Of a stretch of 50,822 nucleotides of DNA, positions 39,432 through 48,521 are shown one piece after another. The number at the start of each line of letters is the position of its first letter. Positions within the stretch are counted from its first letter, which is position 1. A program made the position numbers and the translations under genes. The notes beneath the pieces are model-generated. The model was not told where the DNA came from. It made no database searches and worked only from the letters and a program-made list of their open reading frames with translations. The stretch lies in assembly GCA_964617665.1 (NCBI GenBank), contig CAZUAH010000030.1:1-50822 (forward strand), given 5' to 3'. Source of the stretch: JADHUC01 sp964617665 (GTDB lineage Bacteria; Planctomycetota; Planctomycetia; Pirellulales; Pirellulaceae).

Positions 39432-40028
39432 ATGAAACAAACACTCGCCGCAGCCCCACTTTTCGAACCGGTCCTGTTGGCTGAACTGCTGCGCCATGTG
39501 CGTGTAGCTGGTGACAGCGGAGATCGAGACACCGAATTGCAGGCCTACCAGAAGGTAGCCCGGGTAGCCGTCGAGGATCGTACGTGGCGAGCGCTCATCA
39601 ATCAGACGTGGGACTTCTACTACGACAGCTTCACTAGCCCGATCTACCTGCCGAGGCCGCCCGTCTCGTCGATCACCTATTTCAAATACTACGATACCAG
39701 CGACACGCTCCAGACACTTTCAACCGACGTATACGAATTGGGCGAGGTGTGGGGCGTGGGCACCGCGAGGTTGAAGCATGACCAAACTTGGCCTGCTGAC
39801 TTCCGCGGGCACACGGATGATATCGTGATTCGGTGCGTCTGTGGATATGGGGCCGCCGGTGCAAGTGTACCCGAGGGGCTGCGTCATGCGATCAAGATGA
39901 TGGTTGCCGATATGTGGGAATTCCCGGAAACGGTTGTCAATGGTTCTGCCACGAAGCTTCCGACGGATAACGCGACCATGGCCCTGTTAGCCCCGTACAA
40001 GGTGCGACTTACTAGGACGGGGGAATGA
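39432..40028 (+). CDS. Head-tail connector (gp6/gp8-like)
   Basis: The 198-residue protein has PVLLAELLRHVRVAGD, a short helical segment VARVAVEDRTWRALINQTWDFYYDSF, LPRPPVSSITYFKYYD and PEGLRHAIKMMVADMWE. This is the DNA-packaging connector family (HK97 gp6/phiE125 gp8-like). It would form the ring below the portal. Confidence 0.85.
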   Translation: MKQTLAAAPLFEPVLLAELLRHVRVAGDSGDRDTELQAYQKVARVAVEDRTWRALINQTWDFYYDSFTSPIYLPRPPVSSITYFKYYDTSDTLQTLSTDVYELGEVWGVGTARLKHDQTWPADFRGHTDDIVIRCVCGYGAAGASVPEGLRHAIKMMVADMWEFPETVVNGSATKLPTDNATMALLAPYKVRLTRTGE

Positions 40029-40357
40029 TGGTCCACCGGATAGGAGAACGACGACACGCCGTTACGATTGAACAGCCGACGGCAAGCAACCCGGACGCGT
40101 ATAGCGAACGGACTACGTCCTGGTCGAACTACGCGACGGGCGTATGGGCGGGGATCGATTCACAGGGAAGCCGAGAGGTCGAGCGGGCACAGCAGACAAG
40201 GGAAGAAGTAACCCACGTCGTGAAGATCGAATACGATAGCGGGGTGACGGTGGATATGCGAATCAAGTTTGGGTCACGGTACCTGGATATTGCCGGAGTC
40301 CAGAACACGGACGAGCGCGACCGGGAATTGGTCTTAGCCTGCGTGGAGCAAGAGTAG
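40025..40357 (+). CDS. Head closure / head-tail adaptor protein
   Basis: The 110-residue protein (RIGERRHAVTIEQPTASNPDAYSERTTSWSN) is the short beta-barrel head-closure type (SPP1 gp16/HK97 gp7-like), with VKIEYDSGVTVDMRI. ATGA-coupled to the connector. Confidence 0.85.
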   Translation: MMVHRIGERRHAVTIEQPTASNPDAYSERTTSWSNYATGVWAGIDSQGSREVERAQQTREEVTHVVKIEYDSGVTVDMRIKFGSRYLDIAGVQNTDERDRELVLACVEQE

Positions 40358-40966
40358 ATGGCCGTCACGTCAACAATGTCGGGTGGTGCACGGATTCGCT
40401 TGTCCGGCGACAAGAAACTGATGGCCATGTTCGCTCGGCTACCGAAGTTCGTGCGAGCAAGGGTACTTCGGCCGGCGCTGATGAAAGGCGCTTCGCCGAT
40501 CCTGGCGGCCGCCCGATCGGCTGCGCCGGTCGGCGAGACCGGGCTATTGAAAAAGAGCATCAAGGCACGCGCCGCGAAACGGAAGGCCAGGGATACGCGC
40601 CTTGTGGTAATCGGGCCAACGCATATGAAACGGACTTTCCGGCGAACCAAAGCCGGCAAACTCCGCGGCGTCGGGAAAAAGTCAATCGCCAAGTTTAAGG
40701 CGGAAGGGGCGACATTGGTACACGTCGACCCCGGCAACTACGGGCACCTTGTCGAGCGTGGCCGTGTGGCGGTTACGCCGACGGAGAAACGAATCATGCG
40801 GACACCGGAGGGCGTGTTTATCGGCAAACGCGCCAGGGCGGTTCCGGCGAGGCCATTCATGCGGCCGGCGTTCCAACAGAGCGGGCGAGCGTTTCGATTG
40901 ATAACCGAACGGCTCAAAAAGAACATCAAAGAGGAAGCCGCCAAGTTTCGGCGGCGACGCGGATAA
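40358..40966 (+). CDS. HK97 gp10-like neck/tail component
   Basis: The 202-residue, very basic protein has the gp10-type core (LMAMFARLPKFVRARVLRPAL... APVGETGLLKKSIK... RPFMRPAF). The C-terminus is Lys/Arg-rich. It is a tail completion or neck-associated protein. Confidence 0.8.
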   Translation: MAVTSTMSGGARIRLSGDKKLMAMFARLPKFVRARVLRPALMKGASPILAAARSAAPVGETGLLKKSIKARAAKRKARDTRLVVIGPTHMKRTFRRTKAGKLRGVGKKSIAKFKAEGATLVHVDPGNYGHLVERGRVAVTPTEKRIMRTPEGVFIGKRARAVPARPFMRPAFQQSGRAFRLITERLKKNIKEEAAKFRRRRG

Positions 40967-41379
40967 TGCCCGAGCGTCGAATGGTAGTGAAGCTGAAAGC
41001 AACGAGTGCCGTCACGGACTTGATCGGCACCGGGAACGATGCACGTATATATCCGATCGGGCGCTATCAGGGAACAGCGTTGCCGGCCATCACCTATCAG
41101 CGTGTCGCCACCACACCGATCAACCATTCGACCGGACAAGTCGATACGGAGTTCTGCACGGTGCAGGTGAACTGCTTCGGTGCAACGTACACTGCCGCGA
41201 AGGGACTGGCGGCTGCTGTAGCTACAGCATTGAAGGGTTGGACGGACGATACGGAGTCGCCCGATATCGGAATGTGCCACAAGCACGGGGAATCGGATCT
41301 ACCGCAAGCAACCCCGCAGGGACAAGAGGGGCCGGATGTAGAAGCCGTGACAATGGACTTCTTCATTCAGTACACCTAA
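40966..41379 (+). CDS. Tail terminator / completion protein (DUF3168-like)
   Basis: The 137-residue protein has VVKLKATSAVTDLIG..., LPAITYQRV and VQVNCFGATYTAAKGLAAAV, matching the DUF3168-type tail terminator. It overlaps the gp10-like gene by one base. Confidence 0.8.
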   Translation: MPERRMVVKLKATSAVTDLIGTGNDARIYPIGRYQGTALPAITYQRVATTPINHSTGQVDTEFCTVQVNCFGATYTAAKGLAAAVATALKGWTDDTESPDIGMCHKHGESDLPQATPQGQEGPDVEAVTMDFFIQYT

Positions 41380-41394
41380 CACGGAGAAAGACCA

Positions 41395-41787
41395 ATGGCC
41401 GACAATGGCTTCAATGGCTTGACCGCCACGTGGAACCCCGAGGGTGATAACACCGCAGCTACTCTCGGGACGATTACGAACCTGTCGGACGAAGGCACGG
41501 CCGCGGAAATCGACGTTACCGGTTCGTCTGATTCAACGCACGTGTTTGAATCCGGATTGCCCGATAGCACGACGACAGTCGATCTGGCCGGCGTCCCTGC
41601 CAACGAAAGCGATGACTCAACGAATATCGCTGTCGGCGACAAGGGCGCGCTGGCTGTAGAATGGGCAGACGACGGCACAGAGGGCACGCTATCCGACCCG
41701 GCGGCCATCACGGGGTTGTCGATCAGCGGTTCGGTCGACCAACCGATCACAAGTTCCCTGACTTTCCGGCCAAGCGTGGCGACGTAA
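41395..41787 (+). CDS. Tail tube protein, copy 1
   Basis: The 130-residue, Thr/Ser/Asp-rich beta protein begins MADNGFNGLTATWNPEGDN. Its position after the tail terminator fits the major tail tube subunit. It is clearly related to the next gene (EIDVTGSSDSTHVFESGLPDS against EVDVTGAADSEHTYEPGITDE). Confidence 0.7.
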   Translation: MADNGFNGLTATWNPEGDNTAATLGTITNLSDEGTAAEIDVTGSSDSTHVFESGLPDSTTTVDLAGVPANESDDSTNIAVGDKGALAVEWADDGTEGTLSDPAAITGLSISGSVDQPITSSLTFRPSVAT

Positions 41788-41819
41788 CGCACGGCGACAA
41801 CTGAACAGGAGCCAATACC

Positions 41820-42173
41820 ATGCCCGATGGATTCAACGCAACGACCGTCAGCTTCGACGACAACGGCCAGACGCCGCTTGTGTCTGCGAACTACGATGGG
41901 ACGGCTGCCGAAGTCGACGTCACCGGAGCTGCCGATAGCGAACACACGTACGAGCCGGGTATTACCGACGAAACCATCACTTGGGAAGTCGTCGGAATTC
42001 CACCGGGGACGATAGCGCTTGGTGATACCGGCGCCACCGTTGTCGAGTGGGGTGGGGTCGGCGCCGACAACTGGGGATCGTTCGCGAATGCCGTCATTAC
42101 AGCGATCAGCCCGGGCGGCGGTATCGACGGTGCCAAGACAACCAGCGTCACGGCCAAGCCGTACAACGCATAA
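41820..42173 (+). CDS. Tail tube-like paralogue, copy 2
   Basis: The 117-residue protein shares the TAAE(I/V)DVTGxxDSxH core and overall plan with the protein just upstream. One copy could be the tube subunit and the other a variant, initiator or decoration. Confidence 0.65.
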   Translation: MPDGFNATTVSFDDNGQTPLVSANYDGTAAEVDVTGAADSEHTYEPGITDETITWEVVGIPPGTIALGDTGATVVEWGGVGADNWGSFANAVITAISPGGGIDGAKTTSVTAKPYNA

Positions 42174-42213
42174 CAACCAACGGGGCGCACACCTCAGAAG
42201 GAATCGTGGAATC

Positions 42214-42573
42214 ATGGGACTAAGAGATCAGATCGCCAACGTGAAAAATAAGGCCAAGGTACGGAAGGTCGAAACGCCCGAATGGGGACCCGACGCGCCG
42301 TGCGTCTGGGTGCGCAAGTTGACGGCCGACGAAGTGATGCGGGTTGCTAAGATCGCCGAAGACTCTGGCGCAAGCGACGACGAATTCCTGGTCTGGTTTT
42401 CGGCGTTCGTGATCGTCGAGGAGAACGGCGAACGAAGCTTCGACGACAAGAGCGAAGAAGATCGCCGCATCCTAGGCGGACGCGATCCCGACGTGCTACT
42501 ACAGATCATCGAAGAAGCCCGTAGCTTCAACACGATGACTCTGGAATCTCGGGACACGATGGAAAAAAACTAA
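42214..42573 (+). CDS. Tail assembly chaperone G
   Basis: The 119-residue protein starts at 42214 (not the upstream open frame). Lys-rich start, then an acidic helical body (VRKLTADEVMRVAKIAEDSGASDD) typical of gpG. It ends EKN at TAA next to a slippery A AAA AAC, so a fraction of ribosomes should make a G-T fusion. It binds the tape measure during tail assembly. Confidence 0.85.
   Translation: MGLRDQIANVKNKAKVRKVETPEWGPDAPCVWVRKLTADEVMRVAKIAEDSGASDDEFLVWFSAFVIVEENGERSFDDKSEEDRRILGGRDPDVLLQIIEEARSFNTMTLESRDTMEKN
42564..42570 (+). promoter_or_regulatory. -1 frameshift site A AAA AAC
   Basis: The heptamer lies in the correct phase just before the TAA of gene G. The -1 frame continues into the T extension, reading KLTDRADLRFHLLLA. 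Confidence 0.85.
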
Positions 42574-42932
42574 CTGACCGGGCCGACCTGCGGTTTCACC
42601 TGCTGTTGGCCCGGACGTGCGGGATGCCGTCAAGACGTGAATTGTACCAGCGGATCACCTATGAAGAACTTGCCGAGCAGGAGATCGCATACAAGCTGGA
42701 CCCGTGGGACGAACAGCGGGCCGACCTGCGGGCGGGCGTAGTAGCATCCGCATCCCTTGTGCCGCACTTGAAGAAGGGGTCCAAGCCACCGTCGCCCGAC
42801 AAGTTCGTTATGGGAGTCAACGGACCGGGCGCCCGACAGCAGACGCAAGAGGAAATGGAAGCGGTGGCACAACGCATCAATGAACGGCACCGCAAGGCAA
42901 AAGAAGCGAAGGACCGGAGCAATAGAGAGTAG
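42571..42932 (+). CDS. Tail assembly chaperone T (made as a G-T fusion)
   Basis: Reached by -1 frameshifting at 42564-42570. It has LLLARTCGMPSRRELYQRITYEELAEQE, the conserved T domain, and a charged helical C-terminus. A free-standing start (ATG at 42624) is possible but unlikely. It helps load the tape measure into the tube. Confidence 0.8.
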
Positions 42933-42934
42933 TC

Positions 42935-44215
42935 ATGCCAGCAGCAGTCGGACAACTTCGGATCGATCTAGTGGCAAACATCGGCAAGTTTGCTTCCGGG
43001 ATGAAGAAGTCTACCGGCGATCTGTCGCGATTCCAAAAGGCAGCCAAGAGTGCGAGCACTGCAATTAAGCAATTCGGCGGAAGCCTTGGAGGCATCGCGA
43101 CAATAGGCGGTCTTGGCTTCATGGTCCAGCGGCAGATTGATCTTCTGGACGCGCTCGGGAAAACGTCGGATCGTCTCGGAATCAATATCGAACAGTTGCA
43201 GGAACTTCGACACGCAGCCGGCGCTACCGGCGTATCGATCCAGACGTTGGAAATGGGCCTGCAAAGAATGGTCAAGAGAATTGGCCAGGCATCTGCCGGC
43301 ACAGGCGAAGCCGTAAAGGTGCTGGAGGAATTGCGACTAGATCCGGGGCAGCTTGCGAAGCTTGCTCCAGATAGGGCGTTCGTTCAGATATCAGAAAGGA
43401 TCAACGAACTTGCGACACAGTATGACAAAGTCCGGGTTGCGGCAGCCATCTTCGATAGTGAAGGCGTTGCGTTGGTTAACACTATGGCGCTTGGTGCGGA
43501 CGGCCTCGCTAACATGGCAAAAGAGGCACGCAATCTCGGCAAGGTCCTGGATGAGGAAACAGTGCGCTCCGCAGAGAACGCAAAGCAAGCTATCGAGAAT
43601 CTGAAGGATACGCTTAGCGGGGCTATAGGACGGAGCGTGCCGGTGCTAGATCGTTCGATCAAGGGATTTCAGGGAGCATTCCACCAAGTCGCCGCAATGG
43701 GATACGCGCTACGAGGCATATTCAGCCAAAAGGATAGGGATATTGCAAAGGCCGTTGCCGATGAAGCGGGCAAGCTGTTTCGCGGAGAAACCGGTAGTTT
43801 CGGCCCGCGTCCGGAAAGTAGCGTGAGAGGCGTAGAGGCAAAAGCGAATCGCAAGTTCCTGAATTTTACCGATGACCTGTTTGACAACGTATTCGGAGGC
43901 ACGAAAAGCGGCGTCGCTAAGCTGTCAGAAAACCTGGCGCCCACGCTGCTGGCAATGCGGGCGACAAGGCTGCGTCGTATGTTCGACTGGTTTGGACAAT
44001 TCGGAAACCTCCAGCCAATTGGAGGCGCACGTGATATGTCGAGTGCGTTTGGTTTCGCCCAACCGTCTGGTCTGGCAACTCGCGGGTCGTCCTTGGCAGC
44101 ATCGCTGATCGCAGATATCGACAATCGAATCGCAGCCCAAGAAACGGAGCGTCGGCTACTTGAAAAGATCGAGCAGAACACACGACCGACAAACAAGGAG
44201 CTTGATCTGAGATGA
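42935..44215 (+). CDS. Tape measure protein (short)
   Basis: The 426-residue protein has a basic/helical N-terminus (DLVANIGKFASGMKKSTGDLSRFQKAAK), Gly-rich hydrophobic stretch (GGSLGGIATIGGLGFMV), and long helical segments, as in tape measures. The position after G/T is diagnostic. At about 1.5 A per residue it predicts a tail near 60-65 nm, a short siphovirus tail. Confidence 0.85.
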   Translation: MPAAVGQLRIDLVANIGKFASGMKKSTGDLSRFQKAAKSASTAIKQFGGSLGGIATIGGLGFMVQRQIDLLDALGKTSDRLGINIEQLQELRHAAGATGVSIQTLEMGLQRMVKRIGQASAGTGEAVKVLEELRLDPGQLAKLAPDRAFVQISERINELATQYDKVRVAAAIFDSEGVALVNTMALGADGLANMAKEARNLGKVLDEETVRSAENAKQAIENLKDTLSGAIGRSVPVLDRSIKGFQGAFHQVAAMGYALRGIFSQKDRDIAKAVADEAGKLFRGETGSFGPRPESSVRGVEAKANRKFLNFTDDLFDNVFGGTKSGVAKLSENLAPTLLAMRATRLRRMFDWFGQFGNLQPIGGARDMSSAFGFAQPSGLATRGSSLAASLIADIDNRIAAQETERRLLEKIEQNTRPTNKELDLR

Positions 44216-45075
44216 GCGTTGTAAGGTTTGTTCCGAAGCACGGAGGCCAAGAGTCGTCAGAGAGCGATATTGTCCGGACTTACGTTGCCGAATATCACGT
44301 AGTGACCAACAATGCGTCGGATGGCCCTAATCTGATACGCAGGGATATCAGGTGTCCAAAGCGTGGGTCGGTCTATCAGTTCGCTGGCGACGTTGACACC
44401 ACGGCTCGATGCACCGGCGTCGATGTGGCGCAGGTAGACCAGAGGGTGTGGCTGGTCACGGCCAACTACTCTTCGGCGTTCAATCCGCTGGACCAGGCCG
44501 GCGTACTGCATGACAACCCGCTGGATCGCCCGCCTGTACTTTCGTGGTCGACCGTCAAAAGGGAAACAACGAAGCCGTCCGATAAGGCGAATAAGCTATT
44601 CGACAACGCAGTCGGCGAACTGCTGAACCCGCCACCGCCGATTCCTGAGTCGCTGCTTTCATTGACGATTACACGGAACGAATTGGGATTCCTGCCGTCG
44701 CGTTTCTTTAGGTACATCGACTCCACGAATGCCGATCGGTGGTTCGGGTATCCGCCCAAGCGGTGGTACGTTGACGATATATCGGCGACCGAAGAGGCAG
44801 ACAATGGACAGGTATTCTGGTCGGTACGGTACACGTTCATCCTTGGCCGCGAACCGTGGAACCCGTTGCGGATTCCGCACGTCGGGCTAAAATACTTCGA
44901 GAACGCCGCGGCGATCTTGCCTACGTTGGCGAAGGACAAGAATGGCGTAGCGACGGGCCAGCTTGTGAAACTCCGCGCAGACGGTCAATTGTGGGACGGG
45001 CCGAAGGGGACAACGGATTGGCTGGAATTCAAGGCATACGATGAAGTGGCATTTGCTCCTCTAATGCTGCCGTAG
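44212..45075 (+). CDS. Tail protein (distal tail/hub candidate)
   Basis: The 287-residue protein follows the tape measure (ATGA-coupled). Beta-rich, with TYVAEYHVVTNNASDG and WSVRYTFILGREPWNP segments. By position it is a distal tail or hub protein, but I cannot identify a fold. Confidence 0.6.
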   Translation: MSVVRFVPKHGGQESSESDIVRTYVAEYHVVTNNASDGPNLIRRDIRCPKRGSVYQFAGDVDTTARCTGVDVAQVDQRVWLVTANYSSAFNPLDQAGVLHDNPLDRPPVLSWSTVKRETTKPSDKANKLFDNAVGELLNPPPPIPESLLSLTITRNELGFLPSRFFRYIDSTNADRWFGYPPKRWYVDDISATEEADNGQVFWSVRYTFILGREPWNPLRIPHVGLKYFENAAAILPTLAKDKNGVATGQLVKLRADGQLWDGPKGTTDWLEFKAYDEVAFAPLMLP

Positions 45076-45088
45076 AAAGGGACCGATC

Positions 45089-46372
45089 ATGGCCACAGTA
45101 GTATGGGAAGGCGGCGCGGCGTCGATCAAGCAAGTCGACAAGGCCACGCCAGGCGGCACGATTGAAGCCGACGACGTCTTCATTGTCACGATCAATGGAA
45201 AAGACGTTAGCGCTATAGCCGGTGGAACTACCGTGGCCGATGTAACGGCCGCCGTCAAAGCCGCATGGGACGCTTCAGGGCTCCCCGAAGCCAGCACGAT
45301 TACGGCAACCGACGATACGATGCACATTACCTTTACGGCCGTAACGGCGGGAGTACCGTTCACGATTACCGTATCGACAACTGAAGCCGGAGGCGTGGCG
45401 GCCGATGCCCAGACCTTCGTAAAGGCATCGGTCACGGCAATTAGCAGTCCGAATAGTTGGGACAATGCCGACAACTGGAGTTCTGGCGCCGTGCCAGCCG
45501 GTGGTGATGATGTGGTCTTCGAGAATTCGACCACGTCTTGCCTGTACGGACTAGATCAGGCCAACGCAATCGCCAGTCTGGCAGTCAAGGCAAACTTCAC
45601 TGGGCACATCGGTTTGCCTCGCGATAACAGCGGAGGTTATGCTGAATACCTGCCGACGGAGCTTGACCTGAAAACGGCCGTTACGTCAGTCAAGATCGGC
45701 GAGGGTGAAGGCGATGGTAGCGGGCGGATCAAGCTTGGGACTGGCATCCTAGCAGGCAACCTGACGATCAGCGTTTACAAGACGGGCGTAGCCGCAGAAG
45801 ATGGCGTGCCGCCGTTGCTGATTACGACTGGCACGCAATCGAACACGACAACCCTGAATGTCAACCGCGGCACGGTCGGGGTGGCATTCTTCGCCGGCGA
45901 AACCGCCGAAGTCGACGTGCTGAACGTGACCTACATCACAACGCCATCCAGTGATTCTACGGTCTACATCGGATCGGGGATCACCGGCGGTATCGGCACG
46001 ATCGACCAGACGGCCGGTAGCGTTGACCTGGAGTGCACCACGACGACCGTTACGGCTCGCGGCAGCACGCTTACGATCGGCGGAACCGCGACCGTCACGA
46101 CGTTGACGCTGACCGACGGTGCGACGTGCTATTACGACAGCAGCGGGACGGCAACGACGATCAACGTCCTGAGTGCGTCGACGCTGGACTTCCGTCGCGA
46201 CAGCAACGCCCGGACCGTGGCGAATGCGAACGTGTACGCCGGCACGTTCCTATACGACCCGAACGCTACGGTTACGTGGACTAACGGCATCGACCTAGAG
46301 CAATGCGACCTGGATGACGTGACGCTTCAGATCGGGGCAAACCAGACTATCTCGCTTTCGGCAATCGACTAG
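45089..46372 (+). CDS. Beta-solenoid-like tail protein
   Basis: The 427-residue protein has a ~110-residue N-terminal domain, then DNADNWSSGAVPAGGDDVVFEN, the same 'NW..G.VPAG' motif as the LamG protein, followed by Thr/Val/Gly-rich solenoid repeats (TVTTLTLTDGATCYYDSSGT). It probably forms part of a tail fibre or adhesin. The motif is common in planctomycete surface proteins. Confidence 0.65.
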   Translation: MATVVWEGGAASIKQVDKATPGGTIEADDVFIVTINGKDVSAIAGGTTVADVTAAVKAAWDASGLPEASTITATDDTMHITFTAVTAGVPFTITVSTTEAGGVAADAQTFVKASVTAISSPNSWDNADNWSSGAVPAGGDDVVFENSTTSCLYGLDQANAIASLAVKANFTGHIGLPRDNSGGYAEYLPTELDLKTAVTSVKIGEGEGDGSGRIKLGTGILAGNLTISVYKTGVAAEDGVPPLLITTGTQSNTTTLNVNRGTVGVAFFAGETAEVDVLNVTYITTPSSDSTVYIGSGITGGIGTIDQTAGSVDLECTTTTVTARGSTLTIGGTATVTTLTLTDGATCYYDSSGTATTINVLSASTLDFRRDSNARTVANANVYAGTFLYDPNATVTWTNGIDLEQCDLDDVTLQIGANQTISLSAID

Positions 46373-46378
46373 GAAATC

Positions 46379-47041
46379 ATGCCGCAGGATAGCTACCAGA
46401 CGATCAGCACCAAGGCGGGCGACCGTATCGCTGCTGCTACGCATTGGGTGGAAGCTCAACGCCGGTTTCTCGTGCAAGGCGAGCAACCCGAAACGCCTCC
46501 GGTGCCATTCATCTTTCTGCGGTTTGAGTTGTCAACGGTTTTGAGCCCCAGTAGTGACGATACGCCGACGACGTGCAATGGATACGGTCTATACTGGTCA
46601 GACACGGAAGAAGATTACGCGGCCGACACGTCCACCGAATTCAAGCTGATCGACCTGTCCGGCGTCCGTCACGGCCGCGCTTATGCGGCCAGTGCCCGGG
46701 GCGGCAGGGGGTGGGCTGTTAAGCCGCATGATGTTGGGATTGCGGCGGGCGGCGATCGCTGGGAGATCATCGAACTCGACTGGATGGCCAAGGTAATCGA
46801 ATTCTCTGTAGACAACGCTTCCGGCTTCGACACGTCCGACGAGACGGTAGCCGTGACGGTCGACAGCTACGATGATGGATACGACCCGGACCCCGGAGGC
46901 GACGGGCTGACGATCTACAATAAGCTGACGTCGACGGCTGATACTTATCTATTCAAGGGCGACGACGACGACAAGGGGATCGCACGATTCTACCCGAAGC
47001 TGGGGTACTATCGCATCTGGCAAATGGAGTGCCCAGACTGA
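46379..47041 (+). CDS. Tail protein, unknown
   Basis: The 220-residue, beta-rich, Asp/Tyr-rich protein (DTPTTCNGYGLYWSDTEED...) lies in the tail fibre region. No family recognised. The stop overlaps the next start (TGATG). Confidence 0.55.
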   Translation: MPQDSYQTISTKAGDRIAAATHWVEAQRRFLVQGEQPETPPVPFIFLRFELSTVLSPSSDDTPTTCNGYGLYWSDTEEDYAADTSTEFKLIDLSGVRHGRAYAASARGGRGWAVKPHDVGIAAGGDRWEIIELDWMAKVIEFSVDNASGFDTSDETVAVTVDSYDDGYDPDPGGDGLTIYNKLTSTADTYLFKGDDDDKGIARFYPKLGYYRIWQMECPD

Positions 47042-47571
47042 TGCGACGCAATAGAAGGTCACCGCTTTGGCTTCCGTGGCTGTGGGTTCCACGCCCGCTC
47101 GGATTCGGCTGGTATCCGTGCAATTGCTGTAAGTGTCCGTGTTCAAGTACGGTGCCAGCGACTCTTGATGTTCTCATTAACGCAGAGATAGCGCCATTCG
47201 GTTGCGCCGATTGCAACGATCTGGACGATACGTACACAGTGGATTACGTCCGCTGCGAAATACACGACGAATTCAGCCCGACACAGACGTGGTGCTACTG
47301 GCGGTACGGATTCGGCTCTACGATCTGCGAGGCGGATTACCTGATTATCAGGCTGGCGTACACGCCCGGTACGCCGGACAAGGTGCGATTGTATTTTGGA
47401 TTCAATACGGACGGAAGCAGTGCCTTTGAACAGAAGATAACCGCTGGCTACAAAGAGTGGACTGCCAGCGAAGTTGACTGCACAGCATGGTCGAGTCAAG
47501 CGCTGGATACGGCCGCGACGGCCGGCACGCGATGCCTTATGACCGACCCGCCCGAGGTGACCTCGCCGTGA
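47041..47571 (+). CDS. Cysteine-rich tail protein
   Basis: The 176-residue protein starts at 47041. It has WYPCNCCKCPCSS near the N-terminus, CADCND, and further Cys later, so metal binding or disulfides. A basic, Trp-rich start. Probably part of the tail tip or fibre; function unknown. Confidence 0.55.
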   Translation: MRRNRRSPLWLPWLWVPRPLGFGWYPCNCCKCPCSSTVPATLDVLINAEIAPFGCADCNDLDDTYTVDYVRCEIHDEFSPTQTWCYWRYGFGSTICEADYLIIRLAYTPGTPDKVRLYFGFNTDGSSAFEQKITAGYKEWTASEVDCTAWSSQALDTAATAGTRCLMTDPPEVTSP

Positions 47572-47810
47572 TTGACTGCATGTTTGATACCGGCCCACCG
47601 TGGATATGCACGCGATGCGGCTGGCAGCACCCCGGGTCGCAGCCGACTCCACCACGGCACAATTGCCCCAAGTCGCCAAGCCGCGGCCTAGGGGATACAA
47701 TAGCGAAGGTGACCAGCTCACTTGGAATCAAACCGTGTGGCGGCTGCAAGAAACGGCAGGCGGCACTTAACCGAAGGTTTCCGTACAAGCGGAAGCAACC
47801 GACAACGTAA
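47568..47810 (+). CDS. Small zinc-binding tail-region protein
   Basis: The 80-residue protein starts at GTG (47568) or ATG (47580). CTRCGWQHPG, HNCPK and LGIKPCGGCKKRQAALNRRFPY form three Cys clusters with a basic C-terminus. I have seen the CGGCxxRQxxLN pattern in phage tail-region proteins. It may be a tail assembly factor. Confidence 0.6.
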   Translation: MIDCMFDTGPPWICTRCGWQHPGSQPTPPRHNCPKSPSRGLGDTIAKVTSSLGIKPCGGCKKRQAALNRRFPYKRKQPTT

Positions 47811-47821
47811 GGGAGTTTCCC

Positions 47822-48496
47822 ATGGGTTACAATGCAGAACTCGATATCGTCAACGTCCACGTCGCCATGGACGTAGTTTCTGGTGCGTCGCTGGCAATCG
47901 CCGGTACGGCGGTCACGGCCACGGCCGCGGAATTGAATATCTTGGATGGAGTCACGGCCACGTCATCCGAGTTGAATCAACTTGATGGAAACATTCTCAA
48001 CGATATGGCGACGACGGCGGGCGCCGGAATTACCGGCGGTGCCGACAACTTCGCCAGTAGCGTTACGAAAGTCGGCACGCTATTCCACACCGTCATCGTG
48101 ATTGATATCGATGGGCTCAACAGCGGTGGTACGGCGGCCGACATCATTGGGCAGGCCGACACGGCGGATTGTGCCCTTGGCCAGATCACCGCCGCCCGGA
48201 ACGGTACGATCTTCGCCGGGCAACTTCGGTGCCTGGAAGCCACCTCCACCGGTGACGATGACATCGACCTGTACTCCGGCGACTTGGCTACCGGGACAGA
48301 AGATGCCAATATCGACACGGCGGACAGCGGCAGTGCCACGCAGTTGTGCAATTCCGGCAACCTCGTGGCCGGGTCGGTCATTCCGTTGACCGCGTTTCCC
48401 CCGGCCGATGATTACCTGTACTTGGTCGCCGGCACCGGAGACTCCAATACCACCTACACGGCTGGTATTCTGGTGATTGAACTCTGGGGCAAGTAG
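47822..48496 (+). CDS. Tail fibre protein with ELNxLDG repeats, copy 1
   Basis: The 224-residue protein has the repeat TATAAELNILDGVTATSSEL, frequent in phage fibre shafts, followed by a beta-rich tip (STGDDDIDLYSGDLATGT). It shares the repeat with the next protein, probably forming a receptor-binding fibre. Confidence 0.65.
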   Translation: MGYNAELDIVNVHVAMDVVSGASLAIAGTAVTATAAELNILDGVTATSSELNQLDGNILNDMATTAGAGITGGADNFASSVTKVGTLFHTVIVIDIDGLNSGGTAADIIGQADTADCALGQITAARNGTIFAGQLRCLEATSTGDDDIDLYSGDLATGTEDANIDTADSGSATQLCNSGNLVAGSVIPLTAFPPADDYLYLVAGTGDSNTTYTAGILVIELWGK

Positions 48497-48521
48497 GCGA
48501 AGAAAACCGAAAGGATTGACC

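Noticed and set aside
41376..42215. Antisense ORF (279 codons) over the tail tube genes
   Set aside because: Shadow of Thr/Asp-rich + strand coding; no start context.
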